64,000 bases of DNA from Vigna angularis (Eukaryota > Streptophyta > Magnoliopsida > Fabales > Fabaceae), in contig NC_068973.1 in the NCBI RefSeq assembly GCF_016808095.1, positions 8,986,501-9,050,500 of the forward strand. Direction: 5' to 3'. Positions 1 to 13,300 of the stretch are shown here, piece by piece (position 1 is the stretch's first letter; every line of letters starts with the position of its first letter). The translations under genes and the position numbers were made by a program. The notes under the pieces are model-generated. The model worked only from the letters and a program-made list of their open reading frames with translations, ran no database searches and was not told the origin of the DNA.

Positions 1-74
1 TTCCACCATTTAATAATCCCTGTCAATCATAGACTTTTGTTCTGTGACATTATATAAAACTTAATACCAGCAAG

Positions 75-1318
75 TGTGAGTAGAAATTTTAATAATTAGA
101 AAAATGTACAAATATGGTGAATAATTTAAAGAATTTATTTGTTATAAAAGAATTTAAAGATTTATTTTATTTTAAAGAACTGGTGAATAATTTAAAGAAT
201 TTATTTTATTTTAAAAGATTTTCTATAAAATAAGATTTGGTGAATAATTATTTAATTAGAAAAATATATTATTAGATATTGTTATATTGTTAGAAATTAA
301 AAGATATCTTAAGAAATATTGTTAGATATAATGAGATACTCTTATATATTGTTATATACTATTGTTATATAATAATAACTGAGAAAAAAACATTGGTATT
401 TCCCTAAAAAATATTAAGCTTATAAATATGTGGGAGAACAAGGTATAGCGAGAAAGCTTTTAAGGTTGAGTTTAGAAGGGGTTAAAGGAAGAAGTGAAGA
501 GTAAGAGGTATGGGGAGCTTACATTCTCTTTTTTTCTTGTTTTCTTTCTTTTCTTGTTTGTATATGATGTATTATTTTATAAGTCTAAATTGTTGAGTTA
601 ATGATATTTATAATGATTGTGATGATATGTCAATATGTGTTTGTTGGAAACATAAATGTATGCTTGTGTTTAGTGACTTGGCAAAAGGTGGTGAAGGGTA
701 ACTCTATATAGTTGTACCGAAGGTGTGGAGTAATGGAAAGTGACACATACATACTTTATGGAGACTCTCAAGGAGAGTAATGTGAAGTGACTATGTATGT
801 TTCGTCGAGACTTCCAAGGAGAGTAATGGGAGGTGACAACTATATTGGTAAGTTGCATGCGAGAGTTGTAAATCAAATCTTGCAATTGAGTTTACTAGTG
901 GTTGTATTATTTGTAGTTATAACATGCTTGGTGTGGTTGTGTGAAACAATTAGTGTAATTGTATAGCATTATGAGACATGTGGCTATTATGGTTGATGTG
1001 TATGTTGGTTTTGATGTTTATATGTTAGTTCACCCTTCAATTTTGATGATTATGATTTACACCCACAATGATCATATTTTATACTGGAGAAATGATTGTA
1101 CAGATGTTGAAGAAGATACACAACACTAGAGAGAGTGGTAAATATTTGGGATAATCTTGTAGTCTTATGTTTTTCCTTTTCAATAAAGGTTGTTTGTAAA
1201 ACAATGTTTATGTTTATTTTTTATTGAGATTTCAAATAAGGGAGAAATAAAGTTTTATTTTAATTATGTAATTTGTGTTAATTATAGATTTTAGTGAGTG
1301 AAAAATTGGAGTGTTACA
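75..1318. mobile_element. Solo LTR, gypsy-like, 1244 bp
   Basis: The segment starts TGTGAG and ends GTGTTACA, the TG...CA form of an LTR, and is flanked on both sides by the same 5-bp duplication GCAAG (70-74 and 1319-1323). No internal domain or second LTR is present, so it is a solo LTR left by unequal recombination. Its first 200 bp contain repeated AT-rich units (TGGTGAATAATTTAAAG near 115 and 182), and 734-829 holds an imperfect duplication of about 50 bp. It sits in the intron after exon 18 of the ZRANB3-like gene. Confidence 0.85.
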
Positions 1319-1386
1319 GCAAGCATGGATTAACTTCATGAAAAATAATCATATCCACTAAAAATAGTCAAATTCGCTATACTTAC

Positions 1387-4300
1387 ATTGTTGTTGTAGT
1401 CGTTGCTTTCACTCAAATAGCATAATTCAACAGCCAAAGGGAGTTGCAACGGTTTTCCAATTAATTTCCGGCGTTCAATTGACCTTAAGTTCTTCCATTC
1501 TTCCGCAAAAGCTAGAAGAGCATGCCTATAAAAGGGGTTGTCCTTAACAGACTCTATTTTTTGTTTTTCATCATGAACCTGTTTCTGATCAGGAGCAACA
1601 GGACTCAACAACTCAAGTTCTTCTGGTCGAAAATTTTCATAAAGTGGTTGTGGTCGTTTATCGGTACCCAAAATGCAAGTATACAAGTGGATCCTTCCGG
1701 TGTAAGGGCTCACCTAAAAGCAAGAAAATGTTATTGGTATTCATAAATAATAATCAACGGCTCAATTCAGCCTCTATACACAACACCAAGGGTGGCAAAT
1801 AACCTAAAGTTGAAAATGTCTGTATTACACTCTAACAAAAAGTACACCAAGGAAATCACAATAAACCTACCCTACAACCAGAATTTAAGCTCCTATATTA
1901 TTTCCAATACAAGTTTAAAAGAGATAGCAATAGGTGCAGGAGAAGCTGAAAAATGTGTGCACGAACTACATGCAAGAGTCCATTTCATATATAGACTGAT
2001 TATAATAAACACAAATTATAGTAGATTAAATTCCTGTACAGATGGTATGACAGCCTATTATTAAATATATGATACTATGTAAATAGAGAAATATGCATAG
2101 CTAACACTTAGATTATATTCCTTATTTCTCCTTTATTTTATTTAAATATTTTGTATTCTTGATCTTTTTAGATACAGAATTATGTGTTCTGATAAACATT
2201 CAGAATGCCTTCTCAAGAAATGATAAAACAAGATAAAGAAAACATAGAAAAATATCCCTTTTCTGTATTATTCAACAGTTTTTCCTTTCATACAGGGCAT
2301 TCCCTGTCACAACTAAAACCCTTATTTCCTAGCATCCCACAAGAAAATTATACAGACTTTCTCATGAAGTCTCACCCCCCTAACGACTAGCTACTTAAAT
2401 AATTTTATTTTTAAATTTCTTCCTATAATACACTTTCCAACCCCTCTCATTACTTCCCTGCCAAACAGTTTCAGAGAAAAAGGTAATGCGAGAGAAATCA
2501 GGGCCATGGGAGAAAAAGGAGTTAACCTGCATAGGAAGTTTGAGTGACAGTTAATTTTCTTAGGGCTCTTGAAAGTTTGAAAGCATAACGTGATATGATC
2601 ATGACACTGCTTTCTAGGAGGCGGGAAAGACATCACATGTTGAGCCTTTCAAAGATATGGGTTGGCCTCTACCCGTTTTTTTGTCAGCGCTTAGACTCAC
2701 CCTTTAACAAAAACATTCTAAAAGTTAGCACATGCAATGCATGTGATGTTGAGTAGACGCTAGTGCAATACATGAGATTATAGCAAATCTACTAATGCAT
2801 TGCACTGCATGTGGCATTTCATGTTGGTCTTCACAATAGGTGTTAATTGACATGTCATTCAGTATGCTAACAAACTAACTTTGTTACTTAACGCCATGCA
2901 TACAAGGAAGGGACTATACCAAAATAAAGATCTTACAGGAGGATATTAAGTTTTATTTCGACAATTTTAGGAACTAACTAGGTGACATACTTTCAAGAAC
3001 CTGAAAGGCTATTCAAACATTTTTATTTTGCACCTTTATTGATGATTATTTTGCCTTCCAAGCTTCACTCGGACCTGCCTTACATCGCATTCTAAGAGAA
3101 ACAATTTGTGTCCACACACCACAAGAAAATGTTGTATGAAAAATAGTCACCTAGTTCTAACAACTTACCCTCCTCCTTCACTATAATGTACCTCTCCGTT
3201 TTCGGGGTGATGCACTTCTACTAAGTGCTATTTAATCAATAGCATGACCTTTTCATTCTTGACAATTGTTTGAACTGTGACACTTATTCAAAATAAGTTA
3301 ACTTATTCATAGTTTCCTATCTAATCCAGTGTTATCAATATTGGATAACAAGAAATATCAAAGACCCCAACAATCCTTTATAAAGTTATAAAGGGAACCA
3401 TAATATGTACTGCAGAAACATTACAATCAAAAGAAATAAGGTTAAATATGTTTTTAATTCCTCAAGTATCAAGCGTTTTTGAGTTTTGTCCCTCTTCCAA
3501 ACTTTGTTTCACTTTGATCCTTTTTCCTAAAGGAAACTATAATTTTTAGTCCTCCAAAAGCAACGGCGTTAAATTTTGTTTGAGATTAAATTTTGTTTGA
3601 GGTTAAATTTTGTTTAAAGTGGCTAACGGTGGGCCACGTTTGATGCCAGCTTTCTGGTAACTATGTGCCTTCATTCTTGTTGAATATAGTGAAAAACTAT
3701 ATTTGGGATTAATCTCCCTTCTGTTAAATACACACATAGGGTTCTCTATTTATAATAGAAGAAATATGGGCTAAACCCAAAATACAAATGAGAAATAATA
3801 ACAAACTAACTAAAAGATAAAAGATATAATATATCTAACACTCCCCCTCAAGCTGGAGCATACAAATTGTATGAACTAAGCTTGGAATAGATGAACTCAG
3901 TGTTGAACTAGATGACTTGTCTTCAAGAGTGTGAGACAAACATAGATGGACTAACAGCAGCTTGTGAAACTTCAACTTCAAAAGTGGATGAAGGAGAGCA
4001 GTGGTGGACAATGACAAACTGCAAGGACTGATTCCCAATCAGTGATGGATGAGTGACGGGATCAACAGTAGTAGCTGAAAGCTAAGAGCTACAAAACTGC
4101 AGGGACTACACTAAATCCTCATCAATGATGGATGGGTGATGGGATCAACAGTAGTGGCTGAAATCTACAAAACTGCAGGGACTACACCCATATTTATGTG
4201 ACTTGCAGTGTCTTGGAAACGTACTCCCCCTTAGTGTGAACGGCGGAAATGTGAAATATCACAGTTGCTGGACCACTAAAACAAAACAAAATATTAAGCT

Positions 4301-7300
4301 ACAATGCGGAAACAAAGGCATCAAAGATCCAAAGACATGTTGGAGGTCCAAAATTCTTTGCTGGACAACTCCCAAGTGGTGATACTTAGCAGTGTATCAC
4401 AAGAAGATCGGGCTAAACTCTAGCCCAAGAAGAACTGACGCAGTTGCGTCTGTCTGAGGCGGTAGCGACTGCAGCGGCGGTTGACTGCGCCGGTGCCGAC
4501 TGCGGCAAATCTAGTGAGAAAGGAAGAAGATGGAGATTCTGTGAAGACCAAAGAAGATGGAAGCTATGGTTGCTATGGAGGGTCAGAACAGAGAGAAGAA
4601 GCTCCGGCGAGACGACCGGCAACAGCGCGGTTTGATGCCGACGCCGAGAAGACGGCGCGTGATGAACACGCGTTCGAGATCTACCGGAGAGAGGAGGCGC
4701 GTGACAGCGCATGCGAACGAGACAGAGACGACGACCACCAGGGTTAGGTCGCACTTGAAGAGACGATCCAGATCCACTGGTTACCGGTCGGAATTGTGAC
4801 GGTGGCCGGCGACAAGGCAACGCGTGGCAGCACACGCGACCCGAGACCAGCTGAAGACAGGCGGCGCGTGGAGGCGCGTGAAGATGAGTCTGGTCTTGAC
4901 TCCGGCAGGGTTGGTCGTTGCTCGAGGAGACGCTTCAGATCCGCTGGTCACCGGTCGAAACTGTGACGGCGGCCGGCGGCGGCGGATAGCGGCGATGGTC
5001 GACGGCAGAGGCGATTGGCTGCACTGGTGCTGACTGTGGCACAAATTTAAGAAGAGAAAGGGCTGCCCACTGAAATTTTAAGGGCTGCCGGCGGCCGGCC
5101 GCCGGCAGACAGCAGAGACCCCGGAAGAAGATCAGAGAACCTGCTCTGATACCATGTTGAATATAGTGAAAAACTATATTTGGGATTAATCTCCCTTGTT
5201 TTAAATACACACATAGGGTTCTCTATTTATAATAGAAGAAATATGGGCTAAACCCAAAATACAAATGAGAAACAATAACAAACTAACTAAAAGATAAAAG
5301 ATATAATATATCTAACAATTCTTCTCCATGTCATTGCCCCGACTTTTTCGGCATATCCGTTCCATGCCCACCAACCGGTACGCAAAAGGGCCACCATGAG
5401 AAACCTCTTTGTCACCGCCATGTTGTGGCAGCAGACTGCAAAACCACCAACAATTTCTACCATGGTGCCACCATAACCAAGTTTTGATAACATTGATTTG
5501 GCCTACAGGATTTATCATTACTTATATGTATCTTTAATGCATGGATCTCTCCTATAAATGTCCAGTGAATTTGTTATCATCCATCATCACATTTCTCTTT
5601 TGAGCATTAGGTCATGTTCTTCTCACAAGTGATGCAAAACTTAATAGTCATCATTATCTACGGTTGAATATAGTGAAAAACTAAATATAGGATTAATCTC
5701 CCTTGTGTAGAAAATACACATGGGATAAATGTATTTATAATAAAGAGATCGTGGGCTAAGTCCAAATACAAATGAATATGTAAAAATAACATAATTAACA
5801 TAAGGACATGTTTTCCTTAATTAACATAAAATGCAATTTATCTAACATCTACCATCGCCTATATGACCAAATTATAGAACATACGTAGGTATAAATGTTA
5901 TCTTACAAATAAATTTTGTAATTTTGAGTTAAGTTGAAAGTTCAGATTCTAATATGTATCAAAACCTATCCCAACCCCAACAAGATTTGTTGGGCCTATT
6001 ATGTCACCCACTATTGAATGACCCAAAAACATTTAATTTCACACTCAAGATGTTCAGTTTTTGGCATGATGGAGTATTAGAGATCTTACAGCAATTACAA
6101 ATATGACAAAAGTATAATAAATAAGTGGGTGCAAATCTTATCTTTCAAGCCGATTTTATAAAATTCAACTAAACTTAAAGTCCATCTTTTAAGAGTCGTG
6201 TTTAGGGGAAACAATATCCTTTGATCACATATAATGATTGCAATAAATTTATATAATCATGCATCAATGGTATATTCCAGCACACAATTTTATAATAACA
6301 AATAAATCACTAAAAGAAATATCAATTTTCTTGTACAATGGACTTAACCAACAAGTTTTAAAATAAAATTCACCTCAAATCGCAGAAAATCAATTTGATT
6401 AGAACAATGACTTTCGGCTTCAACCAGCTGAGCAGACTGGTTATCATCTGCTTCTGTTGTTGAAACAGTTTTTATATCCTGCAACTGTAAAATAAGACAA
6501 TTAAACACTCAAGTAGTTATTCTGTACATTAGAAAGTTGAAAATGAAACTGCATCTCAATTACTGGATGTGCGTCTTCTAAACTCTTTCCAGGATATCTC
6601 TCCACATCTTCAAAAACATCAGCATCACAATTTCCATCCAGAACTAAACCTGTGCCTAAATCTTGGCAGGAGACGCCATCAGCCTATTCTAGCAACATGT
6701 TAGAATAATTTAAAAAGCAAGTAAAATAATGAATAAACAAAGACAATGAAATGATGTGCTTAAGTGAGACAAAACAATTTGAAGTTCAAGTACCAGTGTA
6801 TTACCAAAACATTAAAACTCTGAATTGACTTGTTAAGAAAAGAAGTTCCCTCCCCAGATTTATCATCTTCATTTGCTTCTGAATCATTTGAATTTACCGC
6901 AGAAGGTTGCAAATCCAATTGTGTTTCCCCTTCTGCATCTTTGCATGTGGATTGCTCTTCACTATTATCTCTTTTAAAAGATGAGCCTAAATAAGAAATA
7001 CCTTCAACCTGCCACCACCCAAAAGGAAGCAGATGTCATATAAGGGAGGAAAAACATTATGACACAGCAAAATATCAAGCACTTTAGTTTCATAATAATG
7101 GAAATAGAAGTGTATCTTGTAAGATTATCAGAATAATAAAATTAGTACGCAAACTTTCACACCAAAGAAATATACAGTTTTGAAAGCAAAAAAAGATCCC
7201 AATAGGTTGGAGAACTTTAGTGACAACCGGTGAAAAAATAAGTCATTCAATTGGACGAAGTAGGAAACTTATGAAATGTTATTAATTGTAAAGAGGATCA

Positions 7301-10300
7301 TCACAAGTAGGAAAGGGAATTCATTTATCCATCCCACAGGCATCCTCCAATCCATTTATTTATTGCATATATTGTCTCAGTATTCAATTTCATATATTTG
7401 AGCAAAAATAGTACACCAGGACCAAGTGTGAGGATTAAGAAGTGTTAGAAATGTGGACATATTAAATGCAAAACAATTGATATCTATATACACGAAATAT
7501 TTTAATGATAAGTCATTTAAAATTTGAAATAGATGGTAGACCCACAAATCATAATGAGCTAATTTCAGATTTAAAAATAGCCTACTAATGTAAAGATAAT
7601 CTGCAAATACAATTGCTTTTCAATACGAAACTAACAGAGACTAGAAATATGGTACCTCTATCTCTTTCTTCGCATCATATTTTCCATCAGTTGTACATGA
7701 AACACGTTGCAAACTTTTGTTTAAATTTTTCCAATGTGATTCATCCAAGGTATCCTGCAGAAGGAGTATACCAACAAATGCAGCTTGTAAGAGATATTAG
7801 GCATATCACAACAAACCCTAATCCCAAACTGTCAAAATAAATGAGAACCTAGTCACCTTTGCACAGAATATGTAAACATTAACCGCATTTGTTTGTCCTC
7901 GACGATGAGCTCTATCCTCAGCCTTCAAAACATATTAACATTATTTACTTAAGATAAACTGCAACTGTTGCATGGTAGAAAAGACTTACAGTGTAACACT
8001 TTGCACAATTAGTTGTAAGAAAGCCAAACTATTAGTTCTATAGATTTATCATCTTACAGTAAGTTAGTTCCAATTTTTCAATAAAATATTACCAACTATC
8101 GCCTACAAACACACCTAAAACATTATCCCAACAATACTGCCATTCAACCATGCAGTACAAGATTGGGAGACATTCCCTACATATTATTGACCTAATTCAG
8201 AAAATTCCATTATTGTGTACCATTCACCAATAGGGCTATTTCATTCCCTTTGCTAAACCAACAAGTTCTAATTTAGGGTTTCCCAGTGACACTCCACTAA
8301 CGCAAACTATTCCAAACTGTTACAATTACAGAAATGAGGATCTCTTCATAATTAAAAATATCGTGATCATATTTGTATTATTGGTGATATTTATTCTAGT
8401 ATCATATTTGTATCATTAAAGGATATCAAATTTTCTCCCTTTATCCTCACTCAATATTTTTTCCACATTCCCCTATATACAATTTGCTCAATGCATTTGG
8501 TTCCATTTTATTTTGCACATAACCTCATTGAGTTGAGAAAAACTTTCTCCTAGATCTTTCTAAATGTGTCTTCCTGGGATATCACTGTTCTAAAAAAAGG
8601 TTGTTTCTCTCCTGATCTTAACTGATACTTTTTATTCTACTAATGTTTCCTTCTTTGAGTCTATTCCATAACTTCCATTTGTTTCTTCAAATGAAGACAT
8701 ATGCAATCATCCAATAAGGTGTATCGCCTACACATGTTCCTTTATGACCTTAAGCACGAACCTCATTCATGGTTCAGAATTTTTCAAAACGTCATCCAAC
8801 AGTTTGGAATATTACAAAGTGAAATTGATCATTCAAGATTTCACCATCATTCCTTGCAAGGATGCATCTTCCTTATTGTAAATGGGAATGACATTGTAAT
8901 CAAAGGTAGTGTACAACGAGCATATTTTCCATCTAAAACAATAGTTTGCTTAATAGTTCCACAAGAAAGACAAACTATGTTACTTAGTAGTAAGGTTGCT
9001 CAATCCAAGGTTGGTTTGGTCATATCACAAAGGAAATATGCTCTAGATATTTGAGAAGAAACAGGAATGTTAAAGCTAAGTCAATTGACAACAGTGTTAT
9101 CGATATTGGACAACGGAAAATATCAGATACCCAAAATTCCTCTATAAAGTTATAACGAAAACTATAGAGTTACGGCAGAAATATAATTATAATGCAAAAT
9201 AAGTGTGTTCTGTGGGATGTTCTTGAGCTTTCCTGGTTATTGGCTGTGTGACAGTAACATAAAGGGTTAAGAGATGCTGAAGAGGAATGAGAGAGTGGTT
9301 GTGTGTCTATTAGGTTAAATTGAATTTTATTGAACCTGGTCTACTTTTTTACCATGTGTTTTAAATATTTTTTACCATGTGGTTAAACTTGTTTTACCTT
9401 GTTGTCCGTGTGTGCCTATTAGGTTAAATTAAATGTTATTGGGCCTGACCCAATCCATGCGTTTTAAACCCTAAAAAAATAAATATATCCTTGCAGTTTA
9501 GGTTTCTCTTCTCCAAGAATGTTGCTCGCCGCTGCTAGTTTCTTCTCCCTCTGATCCCGCTGGTCTCTCTTCATCTTCTTCTTTCTCCAGTCCGATTTTT
9601 TTCACCATTGCCGTTCCGCATTCACCAGCCGATATGCACAAAGCGGCCGCTATGGGCCGTCATGAAAATCCGATTCGCCACAGCCTTATTGTGGCGGCAC
9701 CAATGAACCGAGTATCAAACTTGTACCTGACCAAGGAATGTTGTTTTCAGTCCCATAGAGATGTCAACCATCAGTTGGTAAACAAAATCAACTCATTGTG
9801 ACTCGTCCTAACATTGCCTTTGCAGTGAATGCAATAAGTGAATTCTTGAACTCTCCTTGTCAAAATCATTGGGATGCAATTGTACAAATCCTAAGAAATA
9901 TTCTTGGGAAAGGCCATATGTATGAAGATGAGGGTAATACATAAATGGTTTAGCACATTTATGCGAACGGGGCAACCTCACGTAGTGATAGACACTCTAT
10001 TTCAAGATGTTGTGTTCTTGTTAGGAATACTTTAATATCTTTGAATAACAAGAAAAAAAATACTGTACAAGATCAAGTGTAGAAGTAAAATACAAGGCAA
10101 TGAATGGCTTTAGTCACCTATGAGCTGATATGGCTAAACTAATTTCTCAAAAAACTTAAATTTCATGAAAATTCCCAAATGCACCACTTCAAAGGATTAA
10201 TATGAAAGAAAGAAGATATTTATTCAAATTGATTAACCTGAAATAGTACAGCAGTATCTATATATTAAGAACTCTAACTCTAAAGAAATAATTACAAAAA

Positions 10301-13300
10301 GATCTTTCACATTCTAACAGCTTTTAGTAGTACATTGAATATCCTACTAACAACAGCACCATATATGCAACAAGCTATCAAGCATTACACACTGCCTCTG
10401 ATCTTGTCATTCATGAAAGAACCAGATGTGTACCTTAAAAAATCATAAAAGAAAACTTGGAACCTAAAGATATCACCACCACATTTGTCAACTATAGTGC
10501 TAACAGACATATTCACCAACTCCTTAAAAGGATCAAGGAACAATAAAATGTTTAGCAAGCTGAACACATTATATGCTCCAACTTTTGGTAGAGTTTTGTA
10601 AATAAAAAAATAAGGATCATATCTTTATAATTAGAAATATTAAGATCATATTGGTATTACTAGTGACAGTTATTCAGGTATCATACCAAATCTCCTCTAT
10701 TTATTGAATTGATTTCATTTTCTCAATATAAATAAATCAGTTGTATTGACATAGGAACACAGGTTTGACACAAACCAAATCAATGTCACAGCAGAAAACA
10801 CAAGTCAGTAGCATATGATACAAATTCAACAACCCAACGATAGTTATAAATACAAATTAATCAATGAATTGGTATTCCAAACAGAACCTGGAACATTAGA
10901 GTTGGGCTTTGTGGTAGCTCCAAGAACACCACATCTTGTGCTGTTGAGAAATCAAGTCCAAAACCTGCTGCTAGAATACCTATTATTGCAATTTTAACCT
11001 TCAATAAAAATGCAACACATAAGTCAGTAAACTTAAATGAAGAATGAAACCCATGAATCAGTAACCTGGAATTCAGAACAAATGTTGCATATAAGTGCAT
11101 AAATACGGTAGTAAAGGGAGTTTGATGTTGACAGAAATGCTCAAGACAGATGATGTTAGGAATGACATGGTTCTTACTTTTAGCATACACAACAAATTGT
11201 CTTTTCAATGAGTGGAGCAAGAGACTTGATATAATGACTTAATTTGCTTAAAAAAATTGCCAAGTATCAATGCATGCCCCCAACAAGATTAAAAAAAACA
11301 TTAATTTAAAAAATAGAACAGTAGAACAATGATAATAAAACTGAGTCTGATTGTCAGAAAACACAACTTCAAAGTTGTTAATAGTGCAACATGAGAAATG
11401 GAAAGTAAAACAAGTTATAATTTCAAACAAAATAACATAAACATAGAAAATATCTTAAATAGGCAAACAAAATAAATAAACCGATATTTTTCACAATAAC
11501 TTGAGAAGAAAAGGCAATGGTTGCAATACCTCTGGTGACGACCTAAATGAGATTACTGCTGATTGCCTATCTCTGGCAAGAGTATTTCCATCAATTCGCA
11601 CAAAACTTATACCTTTCTCACACACAAACTCCTGAATAGTTTAGAAAGATAAAATTCACATAAAAAAGATAGATATAAATGTTTGTTTTTCATAATAGTC
11701 ATCAAATCACAAGAGGCCAACTTAAAACAAAAATTCTGATAGCCAATCAAATAAATGAAGACAGCAGGAGAACATCATGCTCCAGCCACTACACAGGATT
11801 ACTACTAGTCAAGGTGATTCCAAAAGTAAAATGTACCTCTTATTTACTTCATGAACGTAGTCCAGGAGCATGATTTATTAGGGCAATATTTGCTTTAAAA
11901 GTTCCTTCAAAGTTTGTTAGATGTTAAGGTGTGTGTTTCTGTTAATTGGGCTTAGCCCATTCTGTATTTAGGGTTTAACCCTTATCTTACATTATAAATA
12001 AACTACCCTATGTGTATGCTAAACACATAAGGGAGATTTCTCCTAATCTTCTTCACTATATTCAACAAAGTTAAAGTTCAAAAAACTATCTTTAAAATAA
12101 AGTAGAATCTGTTTGACAATTATCATTTCATTTGACTCCTACAAGCTGCCTCTCCCATTTTTTTCAAACAGACTACTTTAATTTTTCTTTTATAGAAGTA
12201 AGTTGCTTAATTTTCAAGAACCTTTTAGAAATGTGTTTGGCCAAACTATTTTTTTTATGAAGAAAAGCCTAAAATAAGTTGGACCAAATCCAACAAAAGC
12301 TAAACTATGATAGTCAGCAAAAAGCAAAAGAGAAATGCAAAAAGGAAAAACATTGAGTCACTGACATCACTCTACAATTTTATATAACTGCTAAAGGGAT
12401 TACAAGAAGCAGTAGTTTCCAAACCTGTACTCCATCAAGAACTTTGTGGTGATGAGCAAAAATTATCATTTTTGAAGCATTCTCTGATCCTGCAACTATT
12501 GGATGGAGGGCAAGCCATTCACGAAAACCAGAAAGCTTTGCAATTCCAAGTTCCTGATAAGAAAGCTTGCCTGGCAACAGGTAGAGAGATGAAAGAAGAA
12601 ACTTATATAACAATCTTTTGCATTACAGACACACAAACATACAGAAATAGAATTATAATTTTTATACATTAGAAATTAGCATGGCCATTTTCTTTGAAAA
12701 GCACAAAAAAATAACAACCAAACAACATTTTTGACACGGTGTATTGACAAAACGCAGTTTGACAAGAACATGAAATTTTAATTAATTTTCAATTTTTTGC
12801 ATAGTTCAAATGTAGGTTGGTATCGATAAATAACACAGGTAACAATTGGACTTTTTTTAACACTTTTTTGGGTCTTATTGGATATTCTTGTGACCATCGG
12901 TATTATATGCCTTTTTGGCACCGTAAGCAAATTTTAAATCGTCTAGGTTTTCAACTAGAATTCGGCTATTAATGTGGTAGGCATCAAATTCACTTTTATG
13001 AAGTACTAATTTCCAAAGCTGTATTCTTTTAATGCAATTTCCTCCCAATCTAGTAAACCAATGAACTTAAAGTCTATCATGTGACACAATAGATGACTCA
13101 CAAATCAACATTGCACTGCAGTAGAGTTAAAGATTTCTTAACAATACCATCAGTTTCATCCAAATTTTCCAAAGCTATTTCTTCACTTTCCCTTTCAGTT
13201 GCATCAATACTTAATACCCCAATTGCAGTTTTAGCAGCAACAATATCCGATCTCTTTATCAACAGTCTTATAATTTGCCGACGTTTAGGAGGTAACTGTA

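Larger units (their letters stand above)
3678..5317 (-). mobile_element. Young non-autonomous copia-like LTR element (TRIM/LARD type)
   Basis: Two LTRs of 163 bp (3678-3840 and 5155-5317) differ at about three positions. A perfect 5-bp duplication ATTCT flanks the whole element (3673-3677, 5318-5322). Read on the minus strand, the LTR is followed by TGGTATCAGAGC, the primer site complementary to initiator tRNA-Met, and the other LTR is preceded by a purine tract (TTGAGGGGGAG). The 1.3-kb interior is GC-rich with an internal duplication of about 170 bp (4654-4818 versus 4818-4990), but shows no gag, protease, integrase or RT. It therefore depends on enzymes from elsewhere. It lies in intron 17 of the ZRANB3-like gene, in the same orientation. 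Confidence 0.93.
3327..5495. mobile_element. Old hAT-like non-autonomous element (copy A), interrupted
   Basis: The left end begins CAGTGTTATCAATATTGG and the right end, read on the minus strand, begins CAATGTTATCAAAACTTGG. These are imperfect terminal inverted repeats with a hAT-like CA start. Sequence 3327-3440 is repeated in diverged form at 9092-9200, and the right part (5340-5430) resembles 9600-9690. The element is split by the younger LTR element at 3678-5317; without it the length is about 0.5 kb. Possible 8-bp flanks (ATCTAATC / ATTTGGCC) are too diverged to count as a target duplication. The 3440-3660 part has a GTTAAATATG-type repeat common in legumes and may be a further insertion. 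Confidence 0.5.

Noticed and set aside
4413..4835. 140-codon minus-strand frame in the GC-rich interior of the LTR element
   Set aside because: Open mainly because of high GC content; overlapping frames on both strands are equally open and none resembles gag, pol or a host protein.
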